Shown in pieces: positions 16,988-25,869 of a stretch of 51,852 nucleotides of DNA. The translations under genes were made by a program, and so were the position numbers. Each line of letters opens with the position of its first letter. The first letter of the stretch is position 1. The notes under the pieces were generated by a model that was given only the letters and a program-made list of their open reading frames with translations, was not told the origin of the DNA and did not search any database. Source of the stretch: Abyssibacter sp. (GTDB taxonomy: Bacteria; Pseudomonadota; Gammaproteobacteria; Nevskiales; OUC007). The stretch lies in NCBI GenBank assembly GCA_023146115.1, contig JAGLCS010000001.1:1-51852 (forward strand), read 5' to 3'.

Positions 16988-18043
16988 GTGAGCTCAGTCA
17001 AAGCCTATGCCGCTCAATCCGAAACCTCCGGTGTGCATCCTCACGACATCGAACGCCGTGCACTCCGGCCGGACGACGTGGCCATCGAGATCGACTATTG
17101 CGGCGTATGCCACACCGATATCCATTTCGCCGAGAACGACTGGGGCGGCACGATGTACCCCGTGGTGCCTGGGCACGAGATCATCGGGCGCGTCACGGCG
17201 GTCGGCGATCAGGTCAGCAAGCACCGCGTGGGTGATCAGGTGGGCGTGGGCTGTATTGTCGATTCCTGCCGTAGCTGCGAGCCCTGTCAGCGTGGTCTGG
17301 AGCAGTACTGCGATGCCGGCATGGTCAGCACGTATAACGGCATTGATCGGCATGACCAATCGGTGACCTACGGCGGCTACTCCGAAGCCGTGGTCGTGCA
17401 TCAGGATTTCGTCCTGCAGATTCCCGACAAGCTGAGCCCCGCCGCCGCCGCGCCGATTTTGTGCGCCGGCATCACCACCTACTCGCCCTTGCGGCATTTC
17501 GGAGTCAAGGCGGGCGATCAGGTGGGCGTGATTGGCATGGGCGGCCTCGGGCACATGGGCGTCAAGTTCGCCAAGGCCATGGGCGCGGAGGTGACGATTT
17601 TTACGCGCTCTGAGAGCAAGCGGGCCGAGGCCAAGGCCCAGGGTGCGGATCACGTCATCATCTCGACCGATCCGGCACAGATGAAGGCCGCGCGCAGCCG
17701 ATTCCACTACCTGCTGGACACGGTCCCGGTGCCGCACGACCTGAATCCCTATCTGAACTGCCTGAAGGTTGATGGCGTGCACATCATCGTCGGCCTCATG
17801 GAGCCGGTGGACCCACCATTGATGGCGGGCGCTCTGGTGCGCAAGCGTCGCGTGCTCGCAGGCTCGCTCATCGGCGGTATTCCCGAGACCCAGGAAGTGC
17901 TGGACTTCTGCGCCGAACACGGCATCGAATGTGACGTGGAAATGCTCGACATCCAGAACATCAACGAAGCCTATGCCCGTATGAAAAAGGGCGACGTGAA
18001 GTACCGCTTCGTCATCGACATGCAGTCTCTGAAGGCCGCCTAG
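16988..18043 (+). CDS. Zinc-dependent NAD(P) alcohol dehydrogenase (cinnamyl-alcohol dehydrogenase-like)
   Basis: A 351-residue medium-chain dehydrogenase with a GTG start. Catalytic zinc ligands are Cys41 (CGVCHTDIH) and His63 (PGHEIIG). Structural zinc cysteines are Cys94, 97, 100 and 108. The Rossmann motif GMGGLGHMGVKFAKAMGAEV is typical of the NADP-preferring CAD/YahK group, which reduces a broad range of aldehydes. It is followed 9 nt later by glutathione peroxidase, and the two probably form an oxidative/aldehyde stress pair. Confidence 0.92.
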   Translation: MSSVKAYAAQSETSGVHPHDIERRALRPDDVAIEIDYCGVCHTDIHFAENDWGGTMYPVVPGHEIIGRVTAVGDQVSKHRVGDQVGVGCIVDSCRSCEPCQRGLEQYCDAGMVSTYNGIDRHDQSVTYGGYSEAVVVHQDFVLQIPDKLSPAAAAPILCAGITTYSPLRHFGVKAGDQVGVIGMGGLGHMGVKFAKAMGAEVTIFTRSESKRAEAKAQGADHVIISTDPAQMKAARSRFHYLLDTVPVPHDLNPYLNCLKVDGVHIIVGLMEPVDPPLMAGALVRKRRVLAGSLIGGIPETQEVLDFCAEHGIECDVEMLDIQNINEAYARMKKGDVKYRFVIDMQSLKAA

Positions 18044-18052
18044 GAAACATCT

Positions 18053-18601
18053 ATGAGCAACAACATCACAGCTATTCCGTTCACCCAGATGGACGGAACG
18101 CAGGCCACGCTCGGCGACTACGCCGGCTCCGTCGTGTTGATCGTCAACGTCGCGTCCAAGTGTGGGCTCACCCCACAGTACGATGCGCTGGAAACGCTAT
18201 ACGAGGACAAGCGCGGCGAGGGACTCGTCGTGCTGGGCTTTCCGGCGAATAACTTCGCCGGGCAGGAACCCGGCACCAACGAGGAAATCGTCGCCTTCTG
18301 CAAAGGCCGGTTCGGGGTGCAGTTCCCGCTCGCGGAAAAGATCTCCGTCAAGGGGCCGGACATCCACCCGCTGTACTCGGCCCTCATCGAGGCGCAGCCA
18401 GCCGCCACCGCCAACGACCCCAGTGAGCTGATGGCCAAGCTGGACGAGCACGGGCTGGGGCCGGAATCTGCCAGCGACGTCGCCTGGAACTTCGAAAAAT
18501 TTCTAGTGAATCGTAGCGGGGAGGTCGTCGGGCGTTTCGCACCCGATATTCCGCCGGAAGATGATCGCGTGCTGTCGGCGATCGACGCCGCTCTGAGCTA
18601 G
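18053..18601 (+). CDS. Glutathione peroxidase family protein (thiol-dependent)
   Basis: A 182-residue peroxidase. The active site is NVASKCGLTPQY with Cys37 in place of selenocysteine, plus the partner residues in GFPANNFAGQEPG (Gln) and VAWNFEKFLV (Trp, Asn). Members use glutathione or thioredoxin to reduce peroxides. AGGAA lies 7 nt before the ATG. It is in the same transcript direction as the alcohol dehydrogenase. Confidence 0.92.
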   Translation: MSNNITAIPFTQMDGTQATLGDYAGSVVLIVNVASKCGLTPQYDALETLYEDKRGEGLVVLGFPANNFAGQEPGTNEEIVAFCKGRFGVQFPLAEKISVKGPDIHPLYSALIEAQPAATANDPSELMAKLDEHGLGPESASDVAWNFEKFLVNRSGEVVGRFAPDIPPEDDRVLSAIDAALS

Positions 18602-18607
18602 CTGGTT

Positions 18608-18636
18608 CGGGTCGCGGCCGTGTTGGCCGTGGCCCG
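18608..18636. terminator. Imperfect hairpin between convergent genes
   Basis: CGGGTCGCGGCC and GGCCGTGGCCCG pair with two mismatches around GTGTT, just after the peroxidase stop; TTTCC follows on the plus strand. It probably acts as a terminator for the peroxidase gene. Confidence 0.4.
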
Positions 18637-18651
18637 TTTCCACCCGCGCGT

Positions 18652-19074
18652 TCACGGGCCGTGGACGGTTCTGCGGTTCCGCAACCATTTCACCGTATCG
18701 GGGATATCCCAGCGCAGCGACAGCAGGTCGCAGGCCAGCAGCACGGTCAGAAAGTAGCGGTAGCCGGCTGCCAGCGTCACATCCGAAAAGAACAGCAGGG
18801 ACGCGAGCACCCCGACGAGTGGTGTCCAGCACAGCACATGCGGGATCGCCATGGCGGTGGTGAAACCGCGGTCCCGCCACAGCGGAATGATGTTGAGCGC
18901 AATGCCTGCGATGGCGAGCGCGGCCACCAGCGCGGAGCCTGGATGCCCGAGAAAGGCGAGCGTGGCGAAGTTGACCGGTGCCAGGATCACGACGATCCAG
19001 ATCCGTACGCGCAGCGGAAGGCACTGGAAGCTTCTCCACAAGGCCATCAAGAAACGCATGGGTTTTGGCAACAC
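18652..19074 (-). CDS. Small integral membrane protein of unknown function
   Basis: 140 residues with about four hydrophobic segments (IWIVVILAPVNFATLAFL, ALVAALAIAGIALNIIPLW, and two around VLCWTPLVGVLASLLFF). The GTG at 19074 follows the stop of the exporter gene directly (TGAGTG); an ATG at 19059 is the alternative. Tight coupling suggests it is made with the DMT exporter. No family was recognised. Confidence 0.6.
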   Translation of the reverse strand: MLPKPMRFLMALWRSFQCLPLRVRIWIVVILAPVNFATLAFLGHPGSALVAALAIAGIALNIIPLWRDRGFTTAMAIPHVLCWTPLVGVLASLLFFSDVTLAAGYRYFLTVLLACDLLSLRWDIPDTVKWLRNRRTVHGP

Positions 19075-19962
19075 TCAGGTATGGGCGGGACGCCGACGGC
19101 TCGAATATACGCTCAGGGTCGTGACGGCCACCAGAATCAGTGCCATCCCCAAGACCTGCAGGCCGGCGAGCCCCTCGTCAAGGACCAGAACCCCGAACAA
19201 CGATGCCGTGACCGGCTCGACCATTGCCACGATTGACGCGACGGCCGGCGCGGTGTGCTTCAGGCCGATGACATAGAGCACAAATGACAATCCGGCACCG
19301 AGCACGCCGAGACCCAGGAACAGCGGCCAGCGCGACGACGACAGCACAGCCGCGGTCTGGCCCGCATCGCCCGGCCAGATCAGTGCCACGCCCAGGACCA
19401 GGAAGGCGACGACCAGAATGGCCTGCGGGCTGCCATGCGGTGCAGCGAACTTGAGGCCGAAAATGAACACGGCGTACGACAGCCCCGAAAGCAGGCCGGC
19501 GCCAGCGCTGATTAGCGAAACGCCGCCACTCCGGATGTCGTAAACGTCCGTGAGCAGAACAACGCCCAGCAGCACCAGTGCGATGGCGGCCCACTTGAGC
19601 GGGCTCGGGCGTTCGAGCCTGAGCACGAACGAAGTCAGATAAACGAACACCGGCGCGCAGTACATCAGCGTGGCCGCCACCGCGACGCTACCTTCGGCAA
19701 TACTCAGGAAGTAAAAGGCGAAATTGCCCGCCACGCCGAGGCCGGCCAGCGCAGACCAGCCCCAAAGCCGTGGATTGCTAAGGCCGCTGCCGCGCGGTCG
19801 CAGCGCCAGCCACAGAAGCACGCAGAGCAGGCCGATTGCGCCCCGGTAGAACGACACGACGAACGGGTCCCAGCCGTCGTCCATCAGGATGCCGCCAATG
19901 CCGCCCGACAGCCCCCAGCAGAGCGCCGCCAGCATCACCAGGGTTGTACTCGCGAGCCTCAT
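19075..19962 (-). CDS. EamA/DMT-superfamily transporter
   Basis: 295 residues, ten predicted membrane helices in two EamA repeats (ALCWGLSGGIGGILM at the first; VASIVAMVEPVTASLFGVLVLDE, the usual signature, in the second). Such proteins export amino acids or other metabolites. The ATG at 19962 has AAGGAA upstream, and a longer in-frame extension to 20058 lacks membrane or conserved sequence. The substrate cannot be read from the sequence. Confidence 0.85.
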   Translation of the reverse strand: MRLASTTLVMLAALCWGLSGGIGGILMDDGWDPFVVSFYRGAIGLLCVLLWLALRPRGSGLSNPRLWGWSALAGLGVAGNFAFYFLSIAEGSVAVAATLMYCAPVFVYLTSFVLRLERPSPLKWAAIALVLLGVVLLTDVYDIRSGGVSLISAGAGLLSGLSYAVFIFGLKFAAPHGSPQAILVVAFLVLGVALIWPGDAGQTAAVLSSSRWPLFLGLGVLGAGLSFVLYVIGLKHTAPAVASIVAMVEPVTASLFGVLVLDEGLAGLQVLGMALILVAVTTLSVYSSRRRPAHT

Positions 19963-20219
19963 GCCATTCCTTGTGACCGCCACGTCGGAAAATCGAATTG
20001 ATCTGCCTTCGATCACGAGCCGACGCGGCCGTTCCAGATCGGCGCCGTTCGGCGGCACAATGCAGGTGATCGTGGCTGCTGGGTCAGCTGCCGCGACGCA
20101 GTGTCAGTGTCTCCGGCCCAGGTTACGCTGCGTGTCATGACCGACCATCGGGCACTATCCTGAAATTGCTGTCCTCCATGGACGGCTGGTCAGAACACCA
20201 AGGTGAATGAGAGGGTGTG

Positions 20220-20429
20220 ATGCGACGATTGATGATGATGGTGCTGGTGCTGGCGGCTTTGCCCTTAGGCGCCTGTACCTATCGTTCGATCTACGAGGGT
20301 TCGGAATCCTGGCGTTCGGAGGATTGCGACAAGCTGGACGAGAGTCAGCGGGTCTCTTGCGAGGCGCAGGCCGAGATGTCGTATGAGGAGTACCAGCAGC
20401 TTCGCGAGGAGGAACTGCGGCCAGACTAG
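20220..20429 (+). CDS. Very small lipoprotein
   Basis: 69 residues with a lipoprotein signal (MRRLMMMVLVLAALPLGAC, lipobox LGAC) and a strongly acidic mature part (YEGSESWRSEDCDKLDES, then EAQAEMSYEEYQQLREEEL). GAGAGGG lies 4-6 nt before the ATG at 20220. One cysteine pair may form a disulfide. Function unknown. It ends 13 bp from the convergent fabH stop. Confidence 0.65.
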   Translation: MRRLMMMVLVLAALPLGACTYRSIYEGSESWRSEDCDKLDESQRVSCEAQAEMSYEEYQQLREEELRPD

Positions 20430-20442
20430 GCGCCGCCGCTGA

Positions 20443-21402
20443 TCACCAGCGCAGCAGAATCGAGCCCCAGGTCATGCCGCCGCCAACGCCTTGCAGCATG
20501 ACGTTTTGCCCTGTTTGCACCCGGCCATCGCGGACGGCGGTGTCCAGCGCGAGTGGCACTGAGGCGGCCGACGTATTGCCGTGGCGGGCGACCGTGGTGA
20601 CGACCTGGCTCATCGGCAGTTTCATGCGATCGGCCGTGGCGTTGATGATGCGCATGTTGGCCTGGTGTGGGATGAGCCAGTCCAGCTCATCGGCGCTCAT
20701 GCTGTTGTGGCTCAGGGCTTCCTGGGCGCATTCGCCGAGCACGCGAACGGCCAGCTTGAAGACGGCCTGGCCGTCCATTTCCAGATAGGGGTTGCCGCGA
20801 ACCTTGCCTTCGGCGATGCCGCCGGTCACCCGGAGAATGTGGGCGTAGCTGCCATCGGCATGCAGGTGGCTGGAGTAGATGCCCGGCTCGTCGCTTTGCT
20901 GGATCACGACCGCGCCGGCGCCGTCACCGAACAGCACACAGGTGCGGCGGTCGTTCCAGTCGAGCAGGCGCGAGAAGACCTCGGCTCCGACGACCAGCGC
21001 GCATTTGTGCGCGCCGCTGGCGACCATCTTGTCGGCCGTGGCCAGCGCGTAGATGAAGCCGGTGCATACGGCCTGGACGTCGAATGCCGCGCCCTGTTTG
21101 ACGCCGAGCTTGGCTTGGAGAATGCAGGCGGTGGACGGAAACACCATGTCCGACGTGGTCGTGGCGACGATGATCAGGTCGATATCGTCGGTGGTGACGC
21201 CGGCGGATTCCATCGCGCGTTCGGCCGCACGCAGGGCGAGATCGCTGGTGGATTCATGGTCGGCGGCCACATGTCGGGCCTCGATGCCGGTACGCGAGAC
21301 GATCCAGGCATCGTTGGTGTCGATGCGGGATTCCAGCTCGGTGTTGGTGACGATGCGTTCCGGCAGGTCGCTTCCGGTGCCGGTGATGCGGGAATAGCGC
21401 AA
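20443..21402 (-). CDS. fabH: Beta-ketoacyl-ACP synthase III FabH
   Basis: A 319-residue thiolase-fold enzyme that condenses acetyl-CoA with malonyl-ACP to start fatty-acid synthesis. The catalytic triad is present: Cys113 (QAVCTGF), His246 (IPHQAN) and Asn276 (RHGNTS). The start is TTG at 21402, with AGGA 8 nt upstream, giving the usual N-terminus [15 protein letters not shown]. It stands alone, away from plsX-fabD-fabG-acpP, so it may be a second copy or a relocated primary one. Confidence 0.93.
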   Translation of the reverse strand: MRYSRITGTGSDLPERIVTNTELESRIDTNDAWIVSRTGIEARHVAADHESTSDLALRAAERAMESAGVTTDDIDLIIVATTTSDMVFPSTACILQAKLGVKQGAAFDVQAVCTGFIYALATADKMVASGAHKCALVVGAEVFSRLLDWNDRRTCVLFGDGAGAVVIQQSDEPGIYSSHLHADGSYAHILRVTGGIAEGKVRGNPYLEMDGQAVFKLAVRVLGECAQEALSHNSMSADELDWLIPHQANMRIINATADRMKLPMSQVVTTVARHGNTSAASVPLALDTAVRDGRVQTGQNVMLQGVGGGMTWGSILLRW

Positions 21403-21471
21403 CGCGTGTGTCCTGAAGTCGAATGGCGGGCCGGCCAGGGGCGCTAGCAGGCAGTGGGCATAGTGAACGGT

Positions 21472-22098
21472 TTAGGGCGTGGTTGCCACGCTCTGGTTAC
21501 GAAGCTCGAGGTAGCGTTCGATGTCGTCGGTGAACTTGCGCCGCGTTGCGGTTTGCTCTTCTTCGAGCCCGCTCACGCTGCGCAAGCTGTTGACGAGGCT
21601 GGATTCGTATTCGGCGATCTGCTTGTTCAGTTTTTCGGGTATTTCGCGATTTGCGTCGGCGGCTTTCTTGCGCCGCGCAATCAGTGTGGTGAGGGTCTTC
21701 TCGGTGTCGGCGACATTCTTGCGCGCGAGTTCCAAGCGGGAGCCGAGTAGATTAAGCCGGTCGTCACGCACCGCCATGAGATCGGCCACGCTGTTGTAGG
21801 ACGAGAGCAGGTATCGGTCGTAGCGTGCCTGCTCTTCGACGCGTTTGACCTCGAGCGCGGCCGCATCAGCAGCGGCTTGTTCCGCGGCGACCTCTTCGAC
21901 GGTTTTTTCTCGCTCTTTCACGTCCACGACCACGCCGCGTTCGTTGATCTCGGCGCGCTCCGTCTTGGCGTATCGGGGTGGGATGCGATCGCCGTAATGG
22001 ATCTGACCATTCTCGTCGACCCAGCGGTAAACCTTTTTCTGCGCCAGGCCGGTGCTGGCCACGCCAAGCAATAGCAACAATGTGAGCCATCGGGTCAT
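21472..22098 (-). CDS. DUF4124 domain periplasmic protein with coiled coil
   Basis: 208 residues from the ATG at 22098. A signal peptide (MTRWLTLLLLLGVASTGLA) precedes the DUF4124 motif KVYRWVDENGQIHYGDRIPP. A long charged helical region (about 60-200, rich in Glu, Ala, Lys and Arg) follows and is probably coiled coil. DUF4124 proteins are common periplasmic proteins of gammaproteobacteria with no settled function. It is probably transcribed downstream of pyrE and the unknown gene. Confidence 0.75.
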   Translation of the reverse strand: MTRWLTLLLLLGVASTGLAQKKVYRWVDENGQIHYGDRIPPRYAKTERAEINERGVVVDVKEREKTVEEVAAEQAAADAAALEVKRVEEQARYDRYLLSSYNSVADLMAVRDDRLNLLGSRLELARKNVADTEKTLTTLIARRKKAADANREIPEKLNKQIAEYESSLVNSLRSVSGLEEEQTATRRKFTDDIERYLELRNQSVATTP

Positions 22099-22124
22099 GC
22101 CAGTCTCCGGTCGCGTTCTGCGTA

Positions 22125-22583
22125 TCAGCACATTTCGCTAGTTGGTATCGGCTGTCTATCGGGCGCCAGAAAGCTGCTCCGCGCATCGGGTGAAAACAGT
22201 CGTGCTTCGGAATAGTGGGTGAGCATGATCCGGCTGTCGCGCAAGCGTGGGTTTGCAGCGAGAAACGCGGCCGCCGATCGGCTCGGCGGTGACTGCGCCA
22301 TGAAGTGGTGAACGGCCAGCATCCAAGCGCGGGTTAGCGTCACGTGAAATTTGTCTGCGGGCAGGCCGTGGCGGGCGAGGTAGCCGCGGATGGCCTGAAC
22401 GATTCGCTCTTGGGCGCTGTTGACCGGCTGCTCGCAGAGATAGATGTAGGCCAGCCGGATATGGGCAGCGTGGTCGAAGGCGTCGGTGGGCCAGTCACCC
22501 GACTCGAAAGCCGTGCGGAATTTGCGATCCGCCGCTGACACCTGATGCGCTGAATGCTGTTGGATGTGTTGCTCCCCCGCCAT
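22125..22583 (-). CDS. Conserved protein of unknown function downstream of pyrE
   Basis: 152 residues, mostly helical. Conserved-looking core: WPTDAFDHAAHIRLAYIYL, then AQERIVQAIRGYLARHG and KFHVTLTRAWMLAVHHFM. The several histidines placed on helices (DHAAH, KFH, VHHF) suggest a metal or ligand site. I recall this motif pattern from unannotated bacterial proteins but no function. It starts 5 bp after the pyrE stop, so it is probably co-transcribed with pyrE. Confidence 0.65.
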   Translation of the reverse strand: MAGEQHIQQHSAHQVSAADRKFRTAFESGDWPTDAFDHAAHIRLAYIYLCEQPVNSAQERIVQAIRGYLARHGLPADKFHVTLTRAWMLAVHHFMAQSPPSRSAAAFLAANPRLRDSRIMLTHYSEARLFSPDARSSFLAPDRQPIPTSEMC

Positions 22584-22588
22584 GCGCG

Positions 22589-23233
22589 CTAACTCGCTTT
22601 GGCCGCACCTGCGCCATATTCTCCGAGATGACGGCGAATCGCATCCGCCGCGCCGGGCTGGCTGGTCTCGATGGTGTTGGCCACGTCGGCTGCGGTGAAC
22701 AGTGATTGCACGCCGATCTGCTCATGATCCGCCAGGCTGGCCAGCGGCGAGCGACCGTCCGGGCCGGCTTCCTGCCGGTCCAGGGCGACGACTGCCAGGA
22801 CGGGCTGCCCGCCGGCGGCACGCACCATCTCAATGGCCTGACGAATCGCGGTGCCGGCCGTGACGACATCGTCGACCAGCGCGATGCGGCCGGTGACGGG
22901 GGCGCCCACCAGGTTGCCGCCCTCGCCGTGGCTCTTGGCTTCCTTGCGGTTGTAGGCAAAGGCCACGGAGCGGCCGCGGCGCGCCATGACCACGGCAATG
23001 GCCGCAACCAGCGGTATGCCCTTGTACGCCGGGCCGAAGAGCACGTCGAACTCCGTGTCGATCAGCAGATCGGCATAGGCTTCGGCCGCCTGCATCAGCG
23101 CCGCGCCGTTATCCAGCGCGCCGAAATTGAAGAAGTAGGGGCTCGGTCGCCCCGACTTCAGCGTGAACTCGCCCAGCTTGAGGGCGCCGCGCTCCAGCGC
23201 GGTGTGAATCAGGGTTTGGGCGGCGGGGGTCAT
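22589..23233 (-). CDS. pyrE: Orotate phosphoribosyltransferase
   Basis: A 214-residue enzyme of de novo pyrimidine synthesis (orotate + PRPP to OMP). The PRPP-binding loop RIALVDDVVTAGTA and the motifs FTLKSGRPSPYFFNFG and FGPAYKGIPL are conserved. The N-terminus MTPAAQTLIHTALERGAL aligns with E. coli PyrE. It is divergent from the exonuclease III gene, reminiscent of the pyrE/crc neighbourhood of pseudomonads. Confidence 0.95.
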   Translation of the reverse strand: MTPAAQTLIHTALERGALKLGEFTLKSGRPSPYFFNFGALDNGAALMQAAEAYADLLIDTEFDVLFGPAYKGIPLVAAIAVVMARRGRSVAFAYNRKEAKSHGEGGNLVGAPVTGRIALVDDVVTAGTAIRQAIEMVRAAGGQPVLAVVALDRQEAGPDGRSPLASLADHEQIGVQSLFTAADVANTIETSQPGAADAIRRHLGEYGAGAAKAS

Positions 23234-23359
23234 GATCGGGTCGTAGCCGGTGCAAAGCTGAGCTTCTATGATAACCAGTGTTTCCCTTATCCATTCCCAA
23301 CGCGCAGAACGCCATCGCGATGACGGACGGCGCTCGACGTGTCCAGACCCTCATACTCC

Positions 23360-24133
23360 ATGCGCATCATTTCGCTGAACGCCAACGGCATCCGTGCCGC
23401 GTCCCGCAAGGGCTTTTTCGACTGGCTGCCGAAGCAGAACGCGGATGCCGTCTGCATTCAGGAGACCAAAGCGAAGATCAATCAGCTGGATGCGAGCTTC
23501 TTTCCGGAGGGTTGGCACGCCTATTACTGCGATGCGAACAAGCCGGGTTACAGCGGCGTGGCCTTGTATACGCCGCACCAGCCGGACACGGTGCACTGGG
23601 GCTTGGGATTCGATGAATTTGACGCCGAGGGCCGGGCCATCGAGGCCCGCTTCGGCAATCTGTCCATCGTGTCGCTTTATCTGCCCAGCGGCTCGTCGGG
23701 TGATCACCGGCAAGAATCCAAGTGGCGCTTTCTGAATCTTTATTTGCCGCGGCTGAAAGCGATGATGGCCGATGGGCGCGATTATGTGCTCTGCGGTGAC
23801 TGGAACATCGCGCACCGGAACATCGATCTGAAAAACTGGAAGTCCAACCAGAAGAATTCCGGCTTCCTGCCGGAAGAGCGTGCCTGGCTGGATACCCTGT
23901 TTGACGATGTCGGCTGGGTGGATGCGTTTCGGGTCGTGAACCAGCAGGAGGACCAGTACACCTGGTGGTCGAATCGAGGCCAAGCCTGGGCGAAGAACGT
24001 GGGCTGGCGCATCGATTACCAGATGGTCACGCCGAGCCTGAAGCAGGCCATCCGCTCCACGGCGGTCTACAAGGACGAGCGCTTTTCCGATCACGCGCCG
24101 CTGACCATCGACTACGACTGGCCGATCCGGTGA
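23360..24133 (+). CDS. xthA: Exonuclease III-family AP endonuclease at the pyrE/crc position
   Basis: 257 residues from the ATG at 23360 (MRIISLNANGIRAA). It looks like Pseudomonas Crc in overall sequence and in its position next to pyrE. Unlike Crc, it keeps the metal and catalytic residues: CIQETK (Glu), CGDWNIAH (Asp, Asn), NVGWRIDYQ and FSDHAPLT (Asp-His). Crc from P. aeruginosa has replacements at these sites. It should therefore be an active AP endonuclease/3' exonuclease in base-excision repair. The stop overlaps the next gene (GTGA). Confidence 0.88.
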   Translation: MRIISLNANGIRAASRKGFFDWLPKQNADAVCIQETKAKINQLDASFFPEGWHAYYCDANKPGYSGVALYTPHQPDTVHWGLGFDEFDAEGRAIEARFGNLSIVSLYLPSGSSGDHRQESKWRFLNLYLPRLKAMMADGRDYVLCGDWNIAHRNIDLKNWKSNQKNSGFLPEERAWLDTLFDDVGWVDAFRVVNQQEDQYTWWSNRGQAWAKNVGWRIDYQMVTPSLKQAIRSTAVYKDERFSDHAPLTIDYDWPIR

Positions 24134-25512
24134 CGGGGGCTGCCGAACCTCGCCGCGGCTGGCTGGCCGCGCTGGCGGTTTATCGCAACCCGCGGGTGAT
24201 CGGCATGGCGTTTCTCGGTTTTTCTGCCGGGTTGCCGTTTCTGCTGGTGTTTTCCACGCTGTCGGCCTGGCTACGGGACGAGGGCGTGAGCCGCACGGCC
24301 ATCGGCTTTTTCTCCTGGGTGGGTATCACCTATTCAATCAAGGTGTTCTGGGCGCCCATCGTGGATCGGCTGCCGGTGCCTGGGCTGACCACCGTGCTCG
24401 GTCAGCGCCGAGGCTGGATGTTGCTGGCGCAGCTCGGAATCGCGGTGGGCCTGGTCGGCATGTCCATGGTCGATCCGCAGGCCTCGCTGGCCTGGGTGGC
24501 GTGGCTGGCGTTGTTGGTGGCGTTTTCGTCGGCCACACAGGACATCGCCATCGATGCCTATCGCATCGAGGCCGTGCGCCGCGAAATCCAGGCCGCGATG
24601 GCGGCGACCTACATCTTCGGCTACCGGGTGGCGCTGCTCGTGGCCGGTGCTGGCGCGTTCTATGTCGCTGACTTCGGTTCCTGGACGCTGGCCTATCAGG
24701 TCATGGCCGCCTTCGTCGGCGTCGGCATCATCACCACGCTTTGCATCGCCGAGCCGGAGCGGCAGGTGGATCGTGTGACCGAGATTCTCGAAGCACGCAT
24801 GGGTGGCGCCGTGGTCGGCTCGCAGGCGCCGTCGCGACTGCGACAGGCGGTGACCTGGTTTGCCGGCGCGGTGGTCGGGCCGTTCGTGGATTTCTTCCGC
24901 CGCAACGGCTGGCTGGCGCTGACGATTCTCTTGCTGGTGGCGATCTACCGCGTGTCCGACATCACCATGGGCGTGATGGCGAATCCGTTCTATCTGGACC
25001 TGGGCTTCTCCAAGTCCGAAATCGCCAGCGTGACCAAGGTCTTCGGCTTTTTCATGACCATCGCCGGCTCGTTTCTCGGTGGTGTGCTGGTGGCGCGTTA
25101 CGGCCTGGGCGGCCCGCTCGTGGCCGGCGCGGCGCTGGTCGCGGCGACGAATCTGCTGTTCGCGTTGCTCGCCGGCATCGGGCCGGATCTGCAGTGGCTG
25201 GTGGTGGTGATCTCGGCAGATAACCTGGCGGGCGGACTGTCGAATGTCGTGTTCATTGCCTGGCTGTCCAGCCTGACCAGCACGGCGTATACCGCGACGC
25301 AATACGCGCTGTTTTCCTCGCTGATGACCTTGCCGGGCAAGATTGTCGGTGGCTTCTCGGGCATCGTCGTCGATGCCTCCGGCTATGCGCCGTTCTTTCT
25401 CTATGCGGCGGTGATCGGCACGCCTGCCATCATGCTGTCGATCTACATGTGGTGGCGGAGTCGGCGCGAGCCACCGGAGGGAGATGCGACGGCGGAGGAG
25501 GCGGCAGCGTGA
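24130..25512 (+). CDS. ampG: AmpG-family MFS transporter (muropeptide permease-like)
   Basis: 460 residues, 12 membrane segments. The N-terminal block YRNPRVIGMAFLGFSAGLPF with STLSAWLRDEGVSRTAIGF, and KVFWAPIVDRLPVPGLTTVLGQRRGW, are AmpG hallmarks. AmpG imports anhydromuropeptides for cell-wall recycling. The frame is open upstream inside the exonuclease gene, but the GTG at 24130 overlaps that stop by 4 nt and gives the expected N-terminus. The Rieske gene start overlaps its own stop in the same way. Confidence 0.82.
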   Translation: MTGAAEPRRGWLAALAVYRNPRVIGMAFLGFSAGLPFLLVFSTLSAWLRDEGVSRTAIGFFSWVGITYSIKVFWAPIVDRLPVPGLTTVLGQRRGWMLLAQLGIAVGLVGMSMVDPQASLAWVAWLALLVAFSSATQDIAIDAYRIEAVRREIQAAMAATYIFGYRVALLVAGAGAFYVADFGSWTLAYQVMAAFVGVGIITTLCIAEPERQVDRVTEILEARMGGAVVGSQAPSRLRQAVTWFAGAVVGPFVDFFRRNGWLALTILLLVAIYRVSDITMGVMANPFYLDLGFSKSEIASVTKVFGFFMTIAGSFLGGVLVARYGLGGPLVAGAALVAATNLLFALLAGIGPDLQWLVVVISADNLAGGLSNVVFIAWLSSLTSTAYTATQYALFSSLMTLPGKIVGGFSGIVVDASGYAPFFLYAAVIGTPAIMLSIYMWWRSRREPPEGDATAEEAAA

Positions 25513-25847
25513 GGCGATTGTGCAGGCTGGCGGAACTGCCGGACCCCGGCAGCGCGCGCTTCGAAATGCCCGAGCACCCCTACGGTTATTCGCTATGCGT
25601 CGTGCATTCGAACGGGCAGGTCCATGCCTACCTGAACAGTTGCCCGCACACGGATTCGCCGATGGATTGGACGCCGGGTGACTTTCTGAGCAGCGACCGG
25701 CAGTACATCCAGTGCTCGTTGCATGGCGCATTGTTCGAGGTGGACGGGGGGCGCTGCGTGGCCGGTCCCTGCCGCGGGGACCGCCTGACACCCGTGCAGG
25801 TTTATGTTGAGAACGGCCTGTTGATGCTGGGCGAGTCGTTCGATTGA
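25509..25847 (+). CDS. Rieske [2Fe-2S] ferredoxin-like protein
   Basis: 112 residues from the GTG at 25509, overlapping the AmpG stop by 4 nt. The Rieske ligands are in SCPHTDSPMDW (Cys-x-His) and QCSLHGALFEVDGGRC (Cys-x2-His), followed by GPCRGDRL. Single-domain Rieske proteins carry electrons to oxygenases or other redox partners. It lies 22 bp upstream of tryptophan 2,3-dioxygenase, a heme enzyme that needs no Rieske donor, so the partner is unclear. Confidence 0.88.
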   Translation: MRRLCRLAELPDPGSARFEMPEHPYGYSLCVVHSNGQVHAYLNSCPHTDSPMDWTPGDFLSSDRQYIQCSLHGALFEVDGGRCVAGPCRGDRLTPVQVYVENGLLMLGESFD

Positions 25848-25869
25848 AGCGACATCGCAGGAGAGACGA

